From assembly GCA_030426805.1 (NCBI GenBank), contig JAUHXU010000004.1, positions 1-46,791 of the forward strand: a stretch of DNA of 46,791 nucleotides. The letters are read 5' to 3'. The translations under genes were made by a program, and so were the position numbers. Of the stretch, positions 32,418-41,116 are shown piece after piece. Positions within the stretch are counted from its first letter, which is position 1. The number at the start of each line of letters is the position of its first letter. This DNA comes from a bacterium (GTDB lineage: Bacteria > Planctomycetota > JAFGQW01). The notes below the pieces were generated by a model. It worked only from the letters and a program-made list of their open reading frames with translations. It ran no database searches and was not told where the DNA came from.

Positions 32418-35400
32418 ATGATACGACGGCCTTGGGGATGGTGCGCGTCGATCGCGCTCGCGTTCGCCGCATCGGTGCACGCACAACTCGACGTCGATCG
32501 CTTCTCGGCATTGCGCGCGCGGTGCATCGGCCCGGCGGGGATGAGCGGTCGCATCGCGGCGATCGATGCGCTCGACGCGGATCCCGAGACGATCGTCGTC
32601 GGCGCCGCGACCGGCGGGCTGTGGAAGACGACGAGCGGCGGGACGTCGTGGACGCCTCTGTTCGACGATCAGCCGGTGTCGTCGATCGGCGCGGTGAAGA
32701 TCGACCCGACGAACCCGAGCGTGATCTGGGTCGGCACCGGCGAGGGCAACCCGCGCAACTCGAGCGGCGTCGGCTACGGCGTCTTCAAGAGCATCGACGG
32801 TGGCGCGACGTGGCGGCACCTCGGTCTCGAACGCACCGAGAAGATCCACCGCATCGTGCTCGATCCGCGCGATTCGGACGTCGCGTGGGTCGCGGCCCTC
32901 GGCACGACGTGGGGCGAGACCCCCGAGCGCGGTGTCTACAAGACGACCGACGGCGGCGCGACGTGGCGCCAGGTGCTTCACGTCGATTCGCGCACCGGGT
33001 GCGCCGACCTCGTCCAGGACCCGACGAACCCGAACAAGCTGATCGCCGCGACGTGGGATCATCGGCGCCATCCGTGGTCGTTCCGCTCCGGCGGTCCGGG
33101 CAGTGCGATCTGGCTGTCGCACGACGGCGGCGAGTCGTGGACGCGTCTCGGCGCCGACGCGGGTTTGCCGAAGGGCCCGCTGGGGCGCATCGGGCTCGCG
33201 ATCGCGGCCGGGCGCCCCGAGGTCGTGTACGCGCTGATCGAGGCCGAACGCGACGTCCTCTGTCGGTCGGACGACGGCGGTCGGACGTTCCGCGTCGTCA
33301 ACCGATCGCCGAACGTGAATCCGCGTCCGTTCTACTTCGCCGACCTGCGCGTCGACCCGTCGAACGAGAACCGCGTCTACCGGCTCCAGATGCTCCTCGA
33401 TCGTAGCGAGGACGGCGGTCGCACGTTTCAGACGCTGCTGCCGTTCGCGCGCGTGCACCCGGACCACCACGCACTGTGGATATCGGCCGACGGGCGACGG
33501 TTGATCGACGGCAGTGACGGCGGGATCGCGATCTCGACCGACCGCGGCCGTCACTGGCGCTTCTGCGAGACGCTGCCGCTGGCGCAGTTCTATCACGTCC
33601 GCGTCGACATGGACGTGCCCTACCACGTCTACGGGGGCCTGCAGGACAACGGATCGTGGCGCGGCCCGGCGGCCCTCTGGGAGAACGGCGGCATCCGCAA
33701 CTACCACTGGCAGGAGGTGGGGTTCGGCGACGGCTTCGACACGCTGCCCGATCCCGACGACTCCCGGCGCGGCTACGCGATGTCGCAGGGGGGGCACCTG
33801 ATCCGCTGGGATCTCCGCACCGGCGAGCGCAAGTCGATCCGTCCGATCCACCCCGACGGCGTGCGCCTTCGGTTCGCGTGGAACGCCGCGCTCGCGATCG
33901 ATCCGTTCGACCCGGCGACGATCTACTACGGCAGTCAATTCGTGCATCGCTCGCGGGATCGCGGCGAGTCGTGGACGGTCGTGAGCCCCGACCTGACGAC
34001 CGACGACCCGGCCAAGCAGAAGCAAGCCGACAGCGGTGGCCTCACGCCGGACGTGACCGACGCCGAGAACCATACGACGCTGCTCGCGATCGCGCCGAGC
34101 ACGAAGCGGCGCGACGTCGTCTGGGTCGGCAGCGACGACGGTCGCGTGCACGTGACGCGCGACGGGTGCGAGACGTGGGCGGACGTCACGGCCGGCATCC
34201 CCGATCTGCCGCCGGGCACGTGGTGTCCGCACATCACGCCGTCGAAGTTCGATCCGGCCGGTGCATTCGTCGTGTTCGACGACCACCGTCGCGCGAACTG
34301 GACGACCCACGTCTACCGGACCGACGACTTCGGCGCGACGTGGGCGAAGCTCACGACGAACGACCCGACCGGCCCCGACGCGCCGTGGGGGTTCGCGCAC
34401 GTGATCGAGCAGGACCCGGTCGACCCCGACCTGTTGTTCCTCGGCACCGAGTTCGGTCTGTGGGTGAGCGTGGACGGCGGCGAGCACTGGGCGAAGTGGA
34501 CACACGGCGTGCCCACGTGCCCGGTACGCGATCTCGTCGTGCATCCGCGCGAACACGATCTCGTGATCGGCACGCACGGCCGCGCCGCCTTCGTCTTGGA
34601 CGACGTCTCGCCGTTGCGTTTCCGCGCGCGGGCCCGGGCGCCGCTCACGCTCGCCCGGATTCGACCCGCCGTGCGTTACCGACCTCGCCAGGTCGACGGC
34701 TACCGCTTCGTCGGCGACGGGATGTTCCGCGGAGGGAACGCCCCCTACGGCGCGCTCGTCACCGCCGAGTTCGCATCACGGCCCGACGACGAGAAGGCGA
34801 TGCTCGCGGTCGAGGTGCTCGACGAGGCGGGGCGGACCGTCCGGACGTTCGAGCGTCCGATCCGCTCGCCCGTCGTGCGATTCACGTGGAACCTCCGCGA
34901 CGATGGCTACCGCGCACCGTCACGCGCGAAGCGCCCGCGCCGCCGCCACGGCGTGCCGGTTCCACCCGGGCGCTACACGATCCGCGTTTCGCACGGCAGC
35001 GAACGGGCCGAAGCGTCGTTCGAGCTCGAGCCGGATCCGCGGGTGCCGTTCGACGCCGATGCGCTCACGGCGAAGCGCGCGCTCGAGGCCGAGGTCGGCC
35101 GTCGACTCGAACTCGCGGCCGAGCTCGTCGCGCGCATCGGCGCGATGCGCCCGCGTCTCGACGCACTCGGCGTGCTCCTCGCCGAACGCGAGGCGACATC
35201 CGACGAGAGCGACCACGCGAGTCTGCGCGATCGCCTCGCCGCGGTTCGCGAGGCTGCCGATGCCGCGGTGGCGTCGGTGCTCCCGCCGGCCGGCCGGAAG
35301 GGGATCCCCGCGTCGACGGACACCGCGAGCGAGTGCCTCGGCCGCGTCTTCGGTTCGCTGCGCTCGAGCGACGGCCGACCGACTGCCGCGGAACGCCGGG

Positions 35401-35600
35401 CCCTCGTCGTCGCGGATGCGGCCCTCGACCGGGCACTCGAAGCCCATTCACGCTTCGTCGATGCGTGCCGCGCCTTCGACGCCGAGGCGACCGTGCTCGG
35501 CGGGTGGGCGCCGCTTGCCGCGAAAGCGCTCGATCGTTCGTGGCGACCGACGAAGGCGAAGGGCCCGGCAACGACGACGCGCGAGCTCGCGCCGCGTTGA
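32418..35600 (+). CDS. Large secreted Asp-box (BNR/VPS10-like) beta-propeller protein
   Basis: A 1060-residue exported protein. The signal peptide is probably cut after HA at 22. It contains about eleven Asp-box repeats of the SxDxGxTW type, for example SIDGGATW, TTDGGATW, SHDGGESW, SRDRGESW, TDDFGATW and SVDGGEHW. These should build two propellers in the first 750 residues, like sortilin/VPS10-type proteins. The C-terminal part has GGNAPYGALVTAEF and VRFTWNLRDDGYRAP, landmarks of the large family annotated as BNR-repeat glycosyl hydrolases, then a helical tail. No glycosidase catalytic pair is evident, so enzyme activity is not claimed. I chose the ATG at 32418, with GAAGGGGG about 9 nt upstream. 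The gene starts 46 nt after tRNA-Leu and stops 4 nt from the convergent CHAT-like gene. Confidence 0.9.
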   Translation: MIRRPWGWCASIALAFAASVHAQLDVDRFSALRARCIGPAGMSGRIAAIDALDADPETIVVGAATGGLWKTTSGGTSWTPLFDDQPVSSIGAVKIDPTNPSVIWVGTGEGNPRNSSGVGYGVFKSIDGGATWRHLGLERTEKIHRIVLDPRDSDVAWVAALGTTWGETPERGVYKTTDGGATWRQVLHVDSRTGCADLVQDPTNPNKLIAATWDHRRHPWSFRSGGPGSAIWLSHDGGESWTRLGADAGLPKGPLGRIGLAIAAGRPEVVYALIEAERDVLCRSDDGGRTFRVVNRSPNVNPRPFYFADLRVDPSNENRVYRLQMLLDRSEDGGRTFQTLLPFARVHPDHHALWISADGRRLIDGSDGGIAISTDRGRHWRFCETLPLAQFYHVRVDMDVPYHVYGGLQDNGSWRGPAALWENGGIRNYHWQEVGFGDGFDTLPDPDDSRRGYAMSQGGHLIRWDLRTGERKSIRPIHPDGVRLRFAWNAALAIDPFDPATIYYGSQFVHRSRDRGESWTVVSPDLTTDDPAKQKQADSGGLTPDVTDAENHTTLLAIAPSTKRRDVVWVGSDDGRVHVTRDGCETWADVTAGIPDLPPGTWCPHITPSKFDPAGAFVVFDDHRRANWTTHVYRTDDFGATWAKLTTNDPTGPDAPWGFAHVIEQDPVDPDLLFLGTEFGLWVSVDGGEHWAKWTHGVPTCPVRDLVVHPREHDLVIGTHGRAAFVLDDVSPLRFRARARAPLTLARIRPAVRYRPRQVDGYRFVGDGMFRGGNAPYGALVTAEFASRPDDEKAMLAVEVLDEAGRTVRTFERPIRSPVVRFTWNLRDDGYRAPSRAKRPRRRHGVPVPPGRYTIRVSHGSERAEASFELEPDPRVPFDADALTAKRALEAEVGRRLELAAELVARIGAMRPRLDALGVLLAEREATSDESDHASLRDRLAAVREAADAAVASVLPPAGRKGIPASTDTASECLGRVFGSLRSSDGRPTAAERRALVVADAALDRALEAHSRFVDACRAFDAEATVLGGWAPLAAKALDRSWRPTKAKGPATTTRELAPR

Positions 35601-35604
35601 TCGG

Positions 35605-36762
35605 TCAAGCGGTGCGTTCCCGTGCCGCGAGGATCCGCACGACGCGATAGCCGAGCAGCAGCGACGCGACGAGCCCGACACCCCACCAGACCGAGAACCA
35701 ACCGAGCGGCTTCGCGAGGGTCCAGCGCCCGTGACCGTCGCCGACGAGCGCGAACGCCGCCCAGGTCGACGGGCCACCGACGCCGGGGCTGCGCGAGAAA
35801 TCGCGACGGGTTTGCACGAGGGCGCCGGCCGGTTCCTCGCCGTCACGCAGGTGGTAGAGGAATCGGCCGACGAATGCGTGGCGTGCCTGGGGGCGCACCG
35901 GCCAACGCGTCGTCAGCACCGCGCGGGTGCCCGCGGCGAGCCATGGGGCGGCTGCGCCCACCGGCTCGAGCGACGTGCGCACGTCCGGCGCGATCAACAG
36001 CTCGGGGTCGAGTTCTGGGGTCCCGGGGTCGAGCATGCCGGCGTCCACGGAGAGGTCGCCGTCGAACGGCACGTCGGCGACGACGAGCGTCGGCGCGAGG
36101 CGCGCGAGCGCCTCGGCCACCCGCGCGTAGCCGGCGGACGCGTCGACGACGGCGCTCTCCGGCGCGCCGCCACGGGTGACACGCGCGGCGAATCCGTCGC
36201 CGGCCTCGGGTGCGATCGCGACGATCGTCGGGAGCTGATCGGGGTTCGCGACCGAGCGGTCGAGCGCCCGCCGGATCGAATCGACGTCGGGGGCATAGCG
36301 GACGGCCGACAGGAAGCCGAGCCAGGTGCGTGTCTCGGCGCGGGCGGCGAGTGCCGCGAACTCGAGCCGTCGGAGCGGACCCGCCGGCACGACCAGCAGC
36401 ATCGTCGGGTCGATGATCTTCGCGCGCGTGACGAGCGGCCGCACGAGCGCGTCGTAGAGGGCCCGCGCCGCGTCGCTCGCGTCCCAGCCGAAGCCGGCGA
36501 CTTGCAGCAGGTGCTCGAAGCGCGCGACCCGAAGTCGCCACGTCGCGAGGTCACCGGCGATCGGCTCGCGCACGACGCCGCCCCGGGTGACGAGTGCGCC
36601 TTCGAGCCCGTCGTCGACCGTTCGGTAGAGGAGCGCGGCCTCGGACGGCGAGCGGAGCGCCTTGCGCACGATCGCGACGTCGGCGTCCGACGGCCACGTC
36701 TGCGCGTGGGTCGCGATCGAGAGCGCGAGGAGCGCGAGGGCCGACCGGAGCACGCGGATCAC
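35605..36762 (-). CDS. Membrane-anchored CHAT-fold protein lacking catalytic cysteine
   Basis: A 385-residue protein with a signal peptide (cut near Ala20) and a C-terminal membrane helix at about 355-377. The middle follows the CHAT (caspase-like) domain: MLLVVPAGPLRRLEFAAL (121-138), LGFLSAVRYAP (148-158), AAGTRAVLTTRWPV (276-289), FLYHLRDG (301-308) and a final STWAAFALVGDG (332-343). CHAT proteases use a His-Cys pair in HxxTHG and LSACET motifs. Here these positions read VVADVPFDG (227-235) and LLIAPDVRTSL (255-265), and the whole protein contains no cysteine. It is therefore a probable pseudo-protease exposed to the periplasm. The GTG start overlaps the stop of the FN3-like gene as GTGA, so the two are coupled. 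Confidence 0.82.
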   Translation of the reverse strand: MIRVLRSALALLALSIATHAQTWPSDADVAIVRKALRSPSEAALLYRTVDDGLEGALVTRGGVVREPIAGDLATWRLRVARFEHLLQVAGFGWDASDAARALYDALVRPLVTRAKIIDPTMLLVVPAGPLRRLEFAALAARAETRTWLGFLSAVRYAPDVDSIRRALDRSVANPDQLPTIVAIAPEAGDGFAARVTRGGAPESAVVDASAGYARVAEALARLAPTLVVADVPFDGDLSVDAGMLDPGTPELDPELLIAPDVRTSLEPVGAAAPWLAAGTRAVLTTRWPVRPQARHAFVGRFLYHLRDGEEPAGALVQTRRDFSRSPGVGGPSTWAAFALVGDGHGRWTLAKPLGWFSVWWGVGLVASLLLGYRVVRILAARERTA

Positions 36763-37211
36763 CGGGCGCGCCCCCGAATCGGTCGGCACGCGCTCGCTGC
36801 GATCGTCGCGCCCTTCGCGTCGAGCGCCTCGACCGTCACGAACGCGTCGCCCGTCTCGGGGACGTCCACCTCGACCGGCGATGCTCCTTCGTCGAGCGCG
36901 CCCGTTTCTTCGAGCGCGACCGTCTCTTCGAGCGCGACCGTGTCGAGCGTCGCGGTGAACACGTCGACGCGGTAGCGCGTCGCGCCGGGGACCGGCTTCC
37001 ACGCGATCCGCACGCGCGTCGGCGCGAGGCGGTCGATCGACTGGATCGTCGGTTCGACGCTCCGCACGACGTTGGCGCGATAGTCCACGCGGACGCGGGT
37101 CACGTAGATCATCGTGATGCTCGCGATCGTCACGACGGCGAGGCCGACCGCGATCGGATCGCGGATCAGCGTCGCGAACGAGGATCGCGTTGCGGATGGG
37201 GCGTCGGACAT
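36759..37211 (-). CDS. Membrane-anchored fibronectin-III-like protein, partner of the CHAT-fold protein
   Basis: A 150-residue bitopic protein with one membrane helix at about 21-38 and a periplasmic domain. APTRVRIAWKPVPGATRYRVDVFTA is the classic FN3 pattern with a core Trp and Tyr, followed by a second half with VEVDVPETGDAFVTVEAL. Inside the domain a short acidic element VALEET is duplicated, encoded by an 18-nt tandem repeat. I chose the ATG at 37211; a TTG at 37244 would add eleven residues. Neither start has a good binding site. It is coupled to the CHAT-like gene by a 4-nt overlap. FN3 domains mediate protein or glycan contacts, so it may be the sensor or docking half of the pair, which is inference. 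Confidence 0.75.
   Translation of the reverse strand: MSDAPSATRSSFATLIRDPIAVGLAVVTIASITMIYVTRVRVDYRANVVRSVEPTIQSIDRLAPTRVRIAWKPVPGATRYRVDVFTATLDTVALEETVALEETGALDEGASPVEVDVPETGDAFVTVEALDAKGATIAASACRPIRGRAR
36903..36938 (-). repeat. 18-nt tandem repeat inside the FN3-like gene
   Basis: Two consecutive 18-mers differing at one base, CGTTTCTTCGAGCGCGAC (36903-36920) and CGTCTCTTCGAGCGCGAC (36921-36938), keep the reading frame and encode the doubled VALEET element. A third, shortened copy follows. Confidence 0.85.
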
Positions 37212-37284
37212 CGTTGGGGGGCTCGTCGCGGTGGTTCGCGGCAATGGTAGGCGCAGCCGAGCGCGATTGCGAGCACCGGCCGCC

Positions 37285-37313
37285 TGTCCAAGGTCCCGCC
37301 CGCCGACTATGAT
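37285..37313 (+). promoter_or_regulatory. Candidate trxB promoter
   Basis: TATGAT at 37308-37313 matches the -10 consensus at five of six positions and lies 28 nt before the trxB start. TGTCCA at 37285-37290, 17 nt upstream, is a weak -35 box. Confidence 0.5.
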
Positions 37314-37340
37314 TCACCCTGACCCGACAGCGAGAATTGC

Positions 37341-38267
37341 ATGCGAAACGTGATCATCATCGGATCCGGCCCGGCCGGATTCACCGCGGCGCTCTACGCG
37401 TCCCGCGCGAACCTCGAACCGCTGATGTTCGAGGGCGACGTCCCCGAGCTCCCCGGCGGTCAGTTGATGACGACGACCGACGTCGAGAACTTCCCCGGCT
37501 TCCCGGAGGGAGTGATGGGGCCCGAGCTGATGGAGCGGATGCGCAAACAGGCGACGCGCTTCGGCACCGAGATCGTCACCGGCATGGTCGAACGCGTTCA
37601 ATTCGAGGCCGGCGGGCACACCGTCGTCGTCAACGGCGAGTCGCATCGCGCCCGCGCGCTGATCATCGCGACCGGTGCGAAGGCGCGTCTGCTCGGGCTC
37701 GACAACGAGAAGCGGTTGATGGGGCACGGGGTCTCGACGTGTGCGACGTGTGACGGGGCGTTCTTCCGCGACAAGCCGATCGTCGTCGTCGGCGGCGGCG
37801 ACAGCGCGATGGAGGAGGCGAACTTCCTCGCGCGCTTCGGCAGCAAGGTCACGGTGATCCACCGGCGTCAGGAGTTCCGCGCGTCGAAGATCATGCTCGA
37901 GCGCGCGCAGAAGAACCCGAAGGTCGAGTTCGTGCTCGATACCGTCGTCACCGACATCCTCGGCGACAAGGTCGTGTCGGGGGTGAAGCTCGAGAATCGC
38001 AAGACCGGGGAGACGAGCGAGCTCGAGTGCAACGGCTTCTTCGTCGCGATCGGCCACACGCCGCAGACCGAGATCTTCCGCGACGTGCTCGAACTCGACG
38101 ACGAGGGCTACATCGTCGCCGAGGGTGACAGCTCGCGCACCGGCGTCGCCGGCGTGTTCGCGGCCGGCGATTGCGTCGACCATACCTACCGTCAGGCGAT
38201 CACCGCGGCCGGCATGGGGTGCAAGGCGGCGATCGACGCCGAGCGCTACCTCGAGTCGCTCGACTAG
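37341..38267 (+). CDS. trxB: Thioredoxin reductase (NADPH)
   Basis: A 308-residue cytoplasmic flavoprotein that reduces thioredoxin with NADPH. The FAD-binding GSGPAG is at 8-13, GGQLMTTTDVENFPGFPEG at 39-57 is typical of bacterial TrxB, the redox-active CATC is at 134-137, the NADPH-binding GGGDSAMEEA is at 151-160 with HRR at 174-176, and the C-terminal FAD motif GVFAAGDC is present. Length is standard. The ribosome binding site is weak (GCGAGAA). It lies 15 nt upstream of the first TMTC-like gene and may be co-transcribed with it, though the genes are functionally unrelated. Confidence 0.97.
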   Translation: MRNVIIIGSGPAGFTAALYASRANLEPLMFEGDVPELPGGQLMTTTDVENFPGFPEGVMGPELMERMRKQATRFGTEIVTGMVERVQFEAGGHTVVVNGESHRARALIIATGAKARLLGLDNEKRLMGHGVSTCATCDGAFFRDKPIVVVGGGDSAMEEANFLARFGSKVTVIHRRQEFRASKIMLERAQKNPKVEFVLDTVVTDILGDKVVSGVKLENRKTGETSELECNGFFVAIGHTPQTEIFRDVLELDDEGYIVAEGDSSRTGVAGVFAAGDCVDHTYRQAITAAGMGCKAAIDAERYLESLD

Positions 38268-38282
38268 CGTCCGCGAATCCGG

Positions 38283-40994
38283 ATGCGCCGCGACCGACGA
38301 TTCACAGCCGGCGCGTTCGCCGCGATCGTCGTCGCGGCGTTCGTTGCGTACGGCAACACGCTCGGCAACGGCTTCGCCTACGACGACCACGATCTGCTGA
38401 CCGGCAACCACTACCTGATCGGGTGGGTCGCCGGCGCGCCGGGTCCCGACGGGCAGCCGATCGACTACGTGTCGACGATGCTGACGTCGGACTTTGCGCG
38501 GCTCGTGCACCGCGACGAAGGCGAAGCGCAGCGCCTCCAGCCGATCGGCTACTACCGACCGGTCATCCTGCTGAGTTACCTCGCCGACACGTGGTTCTTC
38601 ATGGACGCGGCCGCGTGGGGAACGCCCGGCGCCGCGACGTCGTGGAGCGGGCTCGGATGGCGCACGATGTGCCCGGCCGGGTTCCATCTGACGAATCTGC
38701 TGTTTCACGCGATCAACGCGTTGCTCGTGTTCGTCGTCGTGCGGGCGTTGTGGCGCCGACGGCGACTCGCCCTCGCGACCGCGCTCGTCTTCGCGGTGCA
38801 CCCGATCACGACCGAGAGCGTCGCGTGGATCTCCGGGCGCACCGACGTGATCGCGACGACGTTCTTTCTCGTGGCGGCCTGGGGATACGTGCGCTTTCGA
38901 CGGCGCGGTTCGCGGCGAGCGCTCGTCGTGTCGATCGCGGCGTTCGTCGTCGCGACGTTCGCGAAGGAGATGGTCGCGACGCTGCCGCTGCTCCTCGCCG
39001 GTTGGGAATGGACGCGGCGCGGCACGTTGCCGCCGCTCCGGCGGCGACTCGTGTGGCCCGCGGTCTACGTGGCGGCACTCGTACCCTACTTCGCGGTCCG
39101 AGCGGCATGCTCGGGGGGCGGGAGCGCCGGGGGCGATGCCTGGGAGGCGATTGCGGCGGCGGACGTCATCGTGACCGCGCCGCGGGCGTTCGCGTGGTAT
39201 CTCGCGCGGCTCTTCGCACCGATCGAACTCGACCTCTACCCGATCCTCCCGTTCGCCCGGGCCGCCGAGCCCGCGACGTGGCTCGGCTGGGCCGGGCTGG
39301 CACTCGCGGTCGTCGGCGGGATCGCGTTCGCGTTGCTCCGCGTCCCGGCGCTCCGGGTTCCGGCCTGCGCCGGGGCCGCGATCGTGATCGCGCTGCAGCC
39401 GTTGAGTTGCCTCGTGCCGGGGTTTCGCCTGCTGCGGTTCGCGGACGTCGAGTTCCCGGTTTCGGAGCGCTTCCTCTATATCCCGGCGATCTTCGCGGCC
39501 TCCCTCGTCGCCTGGTGCGCCCTCCGCGTCGCGTCGCGGACGAAGCCGATCGTCGGATGGGGACTCGTCGTCGTGCTCGTCGTCGCCGGCGCGACCCGGA
39601 CCGCGGTGCGCAACCGGGATTGGCGGGACAACTTCGCGCTCTTCGAGGCCACGGTCGCGACGTCGCCGGACTCGGTGCGCATGCGACTCAATCACGGCGC
39701 CGCGCTCGTCTACGACGTGTGGCGCGTCGAGGACGGAATTCGTCACCTCGACGCCGCGGTTCGCTACTCGCGCGACGTGCTGCACCAGCCGCCGATCCCG
39801 AACCTGTTCGTCAACCTCGCCCACGCGCACTTCGTCCGCGGCGACTTCGCGCTGGCCGCCGAGGCCGAGAACGAAGTCGCGCTTTGGCTGCCGGGGGGAT
39901 CGGGGCTGAACAACGGCGCGGTCGCATTCGTCTCGTCGGCTTACATCACCGGCGACGCGTCCTACTTGCACGACGCGGTCGGCCTCTACCGGCTCGCGAT
40001 GCGCCATCCCGGACAGGCGGCCGGCGCGGGGGCGTCGCGCGCGTTCGTCGTCCGGACGATCGGCGACTGGTCGCGGCTCGACGCAGCGACGGCCGACGGG
40101 GCGACGCCGCCGGATCGACTGGCCGCGCCGTTTGCGGAAGGGGGGCTCACCGCCGCGCGCGGCCTCGCGGCCGACGTGCGCGGCGACGCGTGGCGTCGGG
40201 TGCGCCGGGCGTGGCAGGTGCTGCTCGTCGCGCGGGCGACGCGGCGACGGCTGCCGACGACGATTCCGGCGGATTCGATGCCGCGGACGCATGCGTACGC
40301 CCGTGCGCTCGACGCCGTGTCGCAGGAGATGATCGAGACGCTGGAGCCGCTCGTCGGATCGATCCGTCGCAAACTCCCGGCGTCCGTCGACCTCCGCTAC
40401 CTCGAAGCCGAAGTCGACCGGGCCGTCGGCGCGATGCGGGGCGATCGCGCGCGGGTCGACCGTGCGATCGCGGGCTATCGCGCCGTCCTGGCCGACGACG
40501 CCGACCACCCGGGGGCGGCCATCGGCCTCCTCCGCGTCTGCGGCGACGATGCGCGGCCCGACGTCGAATCCGTCTTTCGCGCGATGCTCGAGCCGGCCGA
40601 CGCGTGGGGCGGCGCGCCGGTGCCGGCCACGCCGGCGCGTGCGATTGCGCTCGCACGCCTCGTCGTCCGCGAGCGGCCGGGCACGGTCGACTGGGTGTTC
40701 GCGCCGTTCGTCGAGCCCGCGCTCGCGCGGATGCGGGAGGCGGCGACGGCGGAGGGATCGTGGCGTGCGTGGGACCGGCTCGGCGTCACGCTCGGACGGA
40801 CGGGCATCGAGTTCGCACGCCCGGGCCTGATCGAGGAGGGGGTCGCGTCGCTGCGTCGCGCCCACGAGATCGCGCCGACACGGGTCGCGCCGCTGACGAA
40901 TCTGCTCGGGTTGTTGCCGAGGGTCGGCCGGCACGGCGAGGCGAAGCAGGTCGCCGAGACGCTGCACCGGGTGCGCTCGAGCGGTCGCCAGTGA
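38283..40994 (+). CDS. TMTC-like GT-C membrane protein with TPR region (first of two)
   Basis: A 903-residue protein with a polytopic N-terminal half of about ten helices and a soluble C-terminal half of degenerate tetratricopeptide repeats. The membrane half carries the hallmarks of the TMTC / DUF1736-type O-mannosyltransferase group: an acidic first loop FAYDDHDLLTGN (31-42), GFHLTNLLFHAINALLVF, FAVHPITTESVAWISGRTDVI and PVSERFLYIPAIF. Animal TMTC enzymes transfer mannose from dolichol-phosphate-mannose to cadherins; in bacteria the acceptors are unknown. The catalytic acidic pair DD is present. The start is ATG at 38283, 15 nt after trxB. The next gene is a close relative, so this is a tandem duplication. 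A polyprenyl-phosphate sugar from a DPM1-like enzyme would be the expected donor. Confidence 0.87.
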   Translation: MRRDRRFTAGAFAAIVVAAFVAYGNTLGNGFAYDDHDLLTGNHYLIGWVAGAPGPDGQPIDYVSTMLTSDFARLVHRDEGEAQRLQPIGYYRPVILLSYLADTWFFMDAAAWGTPGAATSWSGLGWRTMCPAGFHLTNLLFHAINALLVFVVVRALWRRRRLALATALVFAVHPITTESVAWISGRTDVIATTFFLVAAWGYVRFRRRGSRRALVVSIAAFVVATFAKEMVATLPLLLAGWEWTRRGTLPPLRRRLVWPAVYVAALVPYFAVRAACSGGGSAGGDAWEAIAAADVIVTAPRAFAWYLARLFAPIELDLYPILPFARAAEPATWLGWAGLALAVVGGIAFALLRVPALRVPACAGAAIVIALQPLSCLVPGFRLLRFADVEFPVSERFLYIPAIFAASLVAWCALRVASRTKPIVGWGLVVVLVVAGATRTAVRNRDWRDNFALFEATVATSPDSVRMRLNHGAALVYDVWRVEDGIRHLDAAVRYSRDVLHQPPIPNLFVNLAHAHFVRGDFALAAEAENEVALWLPGGSGLNNGAVAFVSSAYITGDASYLHDAVGLYRLAMRHPGQAAGAGASRAFVVRTIGDWSRLDAATADGATPPDRLAAPFAEGGLTAARGLAADVRGDAWRRVRRAWQVLLVARATRRRLPTTIPADSMPRTHAYARALDAVSQEMIETLEPLVGSIRRKLPASVDLRYLEAEVDRAVGAMRGDRARVDRAIAGYRAVLADDADHPGAAIGLLRVCGDDARPDVESVFRAMLEPADAWGGAPVPATPARAIALARLVVRERPGTVDWVFAPFVEPALARMREAATAEGSWRAWDRLGVTLGRTGIEFARPGLIEEGVASLRRAHEIAPTRVAPLTNLLGLLPRVGRHGEAKQVAETLHRVRSSGRQ

Positions 40995-41116
40995 TCGGGT
41001 CGCTGCCGAATCGTTGATTTTGGGGGCGTTTTCCCGTAGGAGATCCGGTAGTACTCCCGTGCGCCTGGGCGCGCGGAATCGAATCCCGAAACCGGACGCG
41101 ACGGGAGCTCTTCGCT

